The translations under genes were made by a program, and so were the position numbers. DNA of 9,585 nt from Candidatus Hydrogenedentota bacterium (GTDB lineage: Bacteria > Hydrogenedentota > Hydrogenedentia > Hydrogenedentales > SLHB01): the NCBI GenBank assembly GCA_007118235.1, contig SKRY01000149.1:1-9585 (forward strand), in the 5' to 3' direction. This document shows positions 6,889 to 9,585 of this stretch, one piece after another. How positions within the stretch are numbered: position 1 is the first letter of the stretch; every line of letters begins with the position of its first letter. Below the pieces are notes generated by a model. That model had not been told where the DNA came from. It made no database searches and saw nothing but the letters and a program-made list of their open reading frames with translations.

Positions 6889-9360
6889 TTAGAACAACAG
6901 ATCGCCCGTGTTCACGGAAGCTCCGCCTTCCTTGTTCTTGACCTGCGCGATGGTATCCTCGATATCCTTCATCGATGACCGGCGCCGCTCGAGCGCTTCC
7001 CGCGCCCGCTCCATGGCGTTTTCCACTTCGGTCCGCCGTTGCTGCAAGTCCTTCACACGCTGGCGCGCTTCCTCGAGCTGTTCCCGCGCCGCTTTCTTGG
7101 AGGCTTCCAGTTCCTCGATGTACTGCTGTTGTTCGCGCTCGCGCTCCCGGGCGTCTTCCAACTCGGCCTGACTTTGCGCAAGGGTTTCCGCTTCCTGTTC
7201 GCGCTGCTCTTGAAGCGCCTTGATCTGCGCGTCGAGGCCGCTAATCCGCTCCTCGAGCCCCGTGACCTTTTCGACGATCCGCGTGCTTTCCTGCGTGCGT
7301 TCCTCGAGGACGCTCTCCCCTTCGGAGACCGACGATTCCACGGAGCCTACCCTATGCTCCGCGTCGGTTACTTCCTGCCGGGCTTCCTCGATTGCTCGCA
7401 CGCCTTGTTCGAGCTTATTCTCCGCCTCGCCCAACTGGGTCTCGGCCTGTTGAGCCTCCGCTTGGGCGAGCATCGCCGCGGCCCGCAACGCCAACAGCTT
7501 CGCGCTTTCCCCTTCGCCTCGCGCAATGGCCTGCATGGCCACGCCCAAAAGCTGCTCGGGCGAGCCAGCGTCCCGCGTGGCCATCGCCGTGCGCACGGCG
7601 GCCTCAATATAAACAGGAGGAAGCTCCCGCATTCGCTCGGCGATATCCTTGGCCCCGGCTGGCGCCGCCTTGGCCGCACCGGTAGACTCAGGGAGTGCCT
7701 CGGCTGCCGCCTCAGCCAGACGCTCCGCCTCTGCCAAGGGATCCTCCAACTCGGCTTCTACACCGGCGGCCGGCTCGGGCTCGGGATCCACGTCAGGCAT
7801 GGGTTCCGCCTCCGTTTCCTCCGCGCGCGTCTCGCGTGAGAGCGGCTCCCATGCAACGCGGACATGGTCCAGCACCACGGGAGGCGCCGGTTCCACGGGC
7901 TTGGGCGCGGGTTCCCGCGCTTCCTTCAAGAACTGCCGGCAGTCCGCCGTCCAATCCGCCAAGGCCGAGCTGCCGGGGGTCTCCGCGCCGGCATAGGCGT
8001 CACAAAAGGCGTAGGCCAACTCGATGAGCCGCTCGGCGGGCCGTTCCCCGGGTGAGATAAGGCTCAACAATTCCCGGCACGTCTGACAAGCTTCAACCGC
8101 ATGCCTTCGCTCGTTCTGGCGGGCCAGCCCCTCAAGCAAGTTGACGCTTTCCTCCGCATCGCCAAGGTACTCTTCCTGCTTATCCTGAACCCCGGTCTCC
8201 AATTGGACTAGCGCCTCGCACCAACTGTCCAGCATGAAGGCCATGTCATCGTCGGCCGTATTGCCCGTCTCCGCCGTGGTCCGCCGCGGGGATTTCGAGC
8301 CGTTGCCGGACACGGGCTCGTCAGGCTTCGCATCATCGTCCTCCTCGTCAAACGGAAAGCGGGGCGGCTTTACGTCCGCCGTGTCTTGGTCATCCAGCGT
8401 CCATCCCGCCAAGTCAAAGGGGCTCGCTCCAAAGTCCAGATCGGCCGGGGGCGAATCCGCTTCTTCCTTATTGGTCTGGCCGGCCGTGGAATCATCCAGC
8501 TCCTCGAGACCGGGCAACTCCGCAAGCCCGGACATACCGCGCTGTCCTTGCGGCGATGACGGAGCGTGCTTCTCTTCTTCGGCCGGGCTCAGATCAAAGG
8601 GCGACTCCCCGGCTGCCGCCTTCGGGGTTCCGCCATTACGCGGCGCTCCGGCCTGAGCGTCCCCGTGCGCCGATGTCCGCTTGCTTTCCTCTTTCCGGGA
8701 TGACCCCGCGTTTTCCGAAGCTCCCGATGGTGCACGGCGCCCTTTTTCCGAACTGGCAGCTCCGGACTCATCGGAATCCTCATCCTGAACAAGCGTCAGG
8801 CCCGCCGCGGCGACCTCTCCGAGCGCCTGTTGATAGCGTTTATTCCAGCGCTTGAGCGCATTGGGGCGAACCTCGCCTCCCACCATGAGATCGCCCACCA
8901 TCTGGCTCATGATATCGTAGCTGTCCGACAGAAAGGAGACACACTCCAACCCCCGGCCAGCCTCCTCATAGGTCTGCAAGACGCGGCCCGTTTCGGTGAG
9001 CACGTCCACCACGTCGGGCCAGCCCTCCTCCAAGGCCAATTCCACCGCGCTAATGAGTTGGTCCATGCATGTGTCGGACCACATATCCTGCGGAGCGCCT
9101 TCCGCGGCAAGCTTGACCTGATCGTGGAAATTCTGCAACGCCGCGAGTAGCCGCTCCGTGGAATCGCTATCACTGCCTTTGGACCATTGCGGCATCTCCT
9201 CTCGCGCGGGAGTTGTTGGTGAGAACGGCGCCTCGGGTTTCTGGGCGGACTCCGGCTCGGGGGATTTCTGTTGCTTCCCCGATTCGGACTGCGCTTGGCC
9301 GGCCGGCTGGACCCGCTGGGAGCGGAGGGAGGTGTTCTTCTTGCGCTTTCCGAATTGCAC
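6889..9360 (-). CDS. Large unrecognised protein with helical domains, acidic linkers and C-terminal coiled coil
   Basis: I do not recognise this 823-residue protein. It has no signal peptide or membrane segment, so it is probably cytoplasmic. In order: a basic, disordered N-terminus (1-60); an alpha-helical domain (about 66-190); a long low-complexity acidic and Ser-rich linker (191-370) with two SPFDL motifs (253-257, 313-317) and a related FPFDEE (335-340); a second helical domain (371-482); a Pro/Glu-rich linker (483-545); helices rich in Ala (570-640); and a long Glu/Gln/Arg coiled coil (about 640-810) ending in a short tail, NTGDLLF. The layout resembles a scaffold or cytoskeletal organiser. 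The start is GTG with AGGAGGT seven bases upstream, and a promoter lies before it. It is followed on the same strand by ftsA, 173 bp away, so co-transcription is possible. Confidence 0.85.
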   Translation of the reverse strand: MQFGKRKKNTSLRSQRVQPAGQAQSESGKQQKSPEPESAQKPEAPFSPTTPAREEMPQWSKGSDSDSTERLLAALQNFHDQVKLAAEGAPQDMWSDTCMDQLISAVELALEEGWPDVVDVLTETGRVLQTYEEAGRGLECVSFLSDSYDIMSQMVGDLMVGGEVRPNALKRWNKRYQQALGEVAAAGLTLVQDEDSDESGAASSEKGRRAPSGASENAGSSRKEESKRTSAHGDAQAGAPRNGGTPKAAAGESPFDLSPAEEEKHAPSSPQGQRGMSGLAELPGLEELDDSTAGQTNKEEADSPPADLDFGASPFDLAGWTLDDQDTADVKPPRFPFDEEDDDAKPDEPVSGNGSKSPRRTTAETGNTADDDMAFMLDSWCEALVQLETGVQDKQEEYLGDAEESVNLLEGLARQNERRHAVEACQTCRELLSLISPGERPAERLIELAYAFCDAYAGAETPGSSALADWTADCRQFLKEAREPAPKPVEPAPPVVLDHVRVAWEPLSRETRAEETEAEPMPDVDPEPEPAAGVEAELEDPLAEAERLAEAAAEALPESTGAAKAAPAGAKDIAERMRELPPVYIEAAVRTAMATRDAGSPEQLLGVAMQAIARGEGESAKLLALRAAAMLAQAEAQQAETQLGEAENKLEQGVRAIEEARQEVTDAEHRVGSVESSVSEGESVLEERTQESTRIVEKVTGLEERISGLDAQIKALQEQREQEAETLAQSQAELEDAREREREQQQYIEELEASKKAAREQLEEARQRVKDLQQRRTEVENAMERAREALERRRSSMKDIEDTIAQVKNKEGGASVNTGDLLF

Positions 9361-9367
9361 GGCTGGT

Positions 9368-9374
9368 ACCTCCT
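9368..9374 (-). promoter_or_regulatory. Strong Shine-Dalgarno site of the 823-residue gene
   Basis: On the minus strand, AGGAGGT lies seven bases before GTG (9358-9360), a near-perfect match to the anti-Shine-Dalgarno sequence. It fixes the unusual GTG start. Confidence 0.75.
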
Positions 9375-9392
9375 ACGGTTATTTTGGGGCGT

Positions 9393-9421
9393 ATTCTATC
9401 AGAGGCGCATGGTCAACTCAA
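9393..9421 (-). promoter_or_regulatory. Sigma70-like promoter of the coiled-coil gene (and perhaps ftsA)
   Basis: On the minus strand, -35 TTGAGT (9416-9421) and -10 TAGAAT (9393-9398) are separated by 17 bases. Transcription would begin near 9386, about 25 bases before the GTG. No convincing promoter is seen in the gap before ftsA, so this one may drive both genes. Confidence 0.55.
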
Positions 9422-9455
9422 TATATTGTGCCGCCGGCCAGCGCCCTCCGCAGTT

Positions 9456-9585
9456 TCATCCCAGGTTGATTATGCCGCCGGCGGCTAAGACGTTCAGGAT
9501 TTCAGCCGTGCATTCCTCGACGCTCTGTTCGCCCGTGTCCACCACGATTTCTGGGTTGCCGGGCTCCTCGTAGGGGGCGCTAATA
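9456..9585 (-). CDS. cysC: Adenylylsulfate (APS) kinase, C-terminal end (partial)
   Basis: Only the last 42 codons are inside the window; the gene runs in from the right edge. The translation begins ISAPYEEPGNPEIVVDTGEQ and continues with SVEEC, which matches the conserved C-terminal part of APS kinases (PYE-P-NPE, then a D/T segment and SVEEC). APS kinase phosphorylates adenosine 5'-phosphosulfate to PAPS in sulfate assimilation and sulfation pathways. The fragment could equally be the end of a fused CysN-CysC or Sat-CysC protein, since the kinase domain is C-terminal in those. It ends at TGA (9456-9458), only 35 bases before the -35 element of the next gene, and no clear terminator is visible between them. 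Confidence 0.8.
   Translation of the reverse strand, partial: ISAPYEEPGNPEIVVDTGEQSVEECTAEILNVLAAGGIINLG

Noticed and set aside
5975..6892. 305-codon plus-strand frame opposite ftsA
   Set aside because: Antisense shadow of ftsA; composition is rich in His, Arg and Pro without domain structure.
7039..7839. 266-codon plus-strand frame opposite the coiled-coil gene
   Set aside because: Its Leu/Phe/Arg-rich sequence is simply the antisense of Glu/Gln/Lys codons in the coiled coil.

Overview
This window is ordinary bacterial chromosome: GC-rich (roughly 60% by eye), tightly packed, and without any visible transposon, phage gene, CRISPR array, rRNA or tRNA. It contains five complete protein genes and the 3' end of a sixth. 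The lineage cannot be fixed from the sequence. A standalone ftsA far from ftsZ, next to a large protein I do not recognise, would fit an uncultured or deep-branching Gram-negative-like phylum, but that is only an impression.

Left part, plus strand (1-3152): a leader region with a long imperfect hairpin, then an ATP-dependent 6-phosphofructokinase (pfkA) with its allosteric residues kept, then an M3-family oligoendopeptidase F (pepF) behind its own candidate promoter. These are housekeeping functions: glycolysis and cytoplasmic peptide turnover.

Middle (3153-5404): a minus-strand gene converges on pepF. It encodes a 611-residue protein with an N-terminal helix-turn-helix and a C-terminal XPB/Ssl2-type helicase-associated domain, but no helicase motor. 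Its upstream gap holds a good sigma70-like promoter, a possible 28-codon membrane peptide, and a strong hairpin that probably terminates the next unit.

Right part, minus strand (5405-9585): reading leftward, the end of an APS kinase gene (cysC or a fusion), a promoter, an 823-residue unrecognised protein (helical domains, acidic disordered linkers with repeated SPFDL motifs, long C-terminal coiled coil), a structured 173-bp gap, and an FtsA-type division protein. Both the 823-residue gene and ftsA start with GTG behind good Shine-Dalgarno sites. No ftsQ or ftsZ flanks this ftsA.

The most interesting candidate is the pair formed by the coiled-coil protein and the divergent FtsA. FtsA has an acidic insertion, an altered second phosphate loop and a retained membrane-targeting helix. 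The pair may form a lineage-specific division or cytoskeletal module. That is an inference from gene order and protein architecture; nothing in the sequence proves it.
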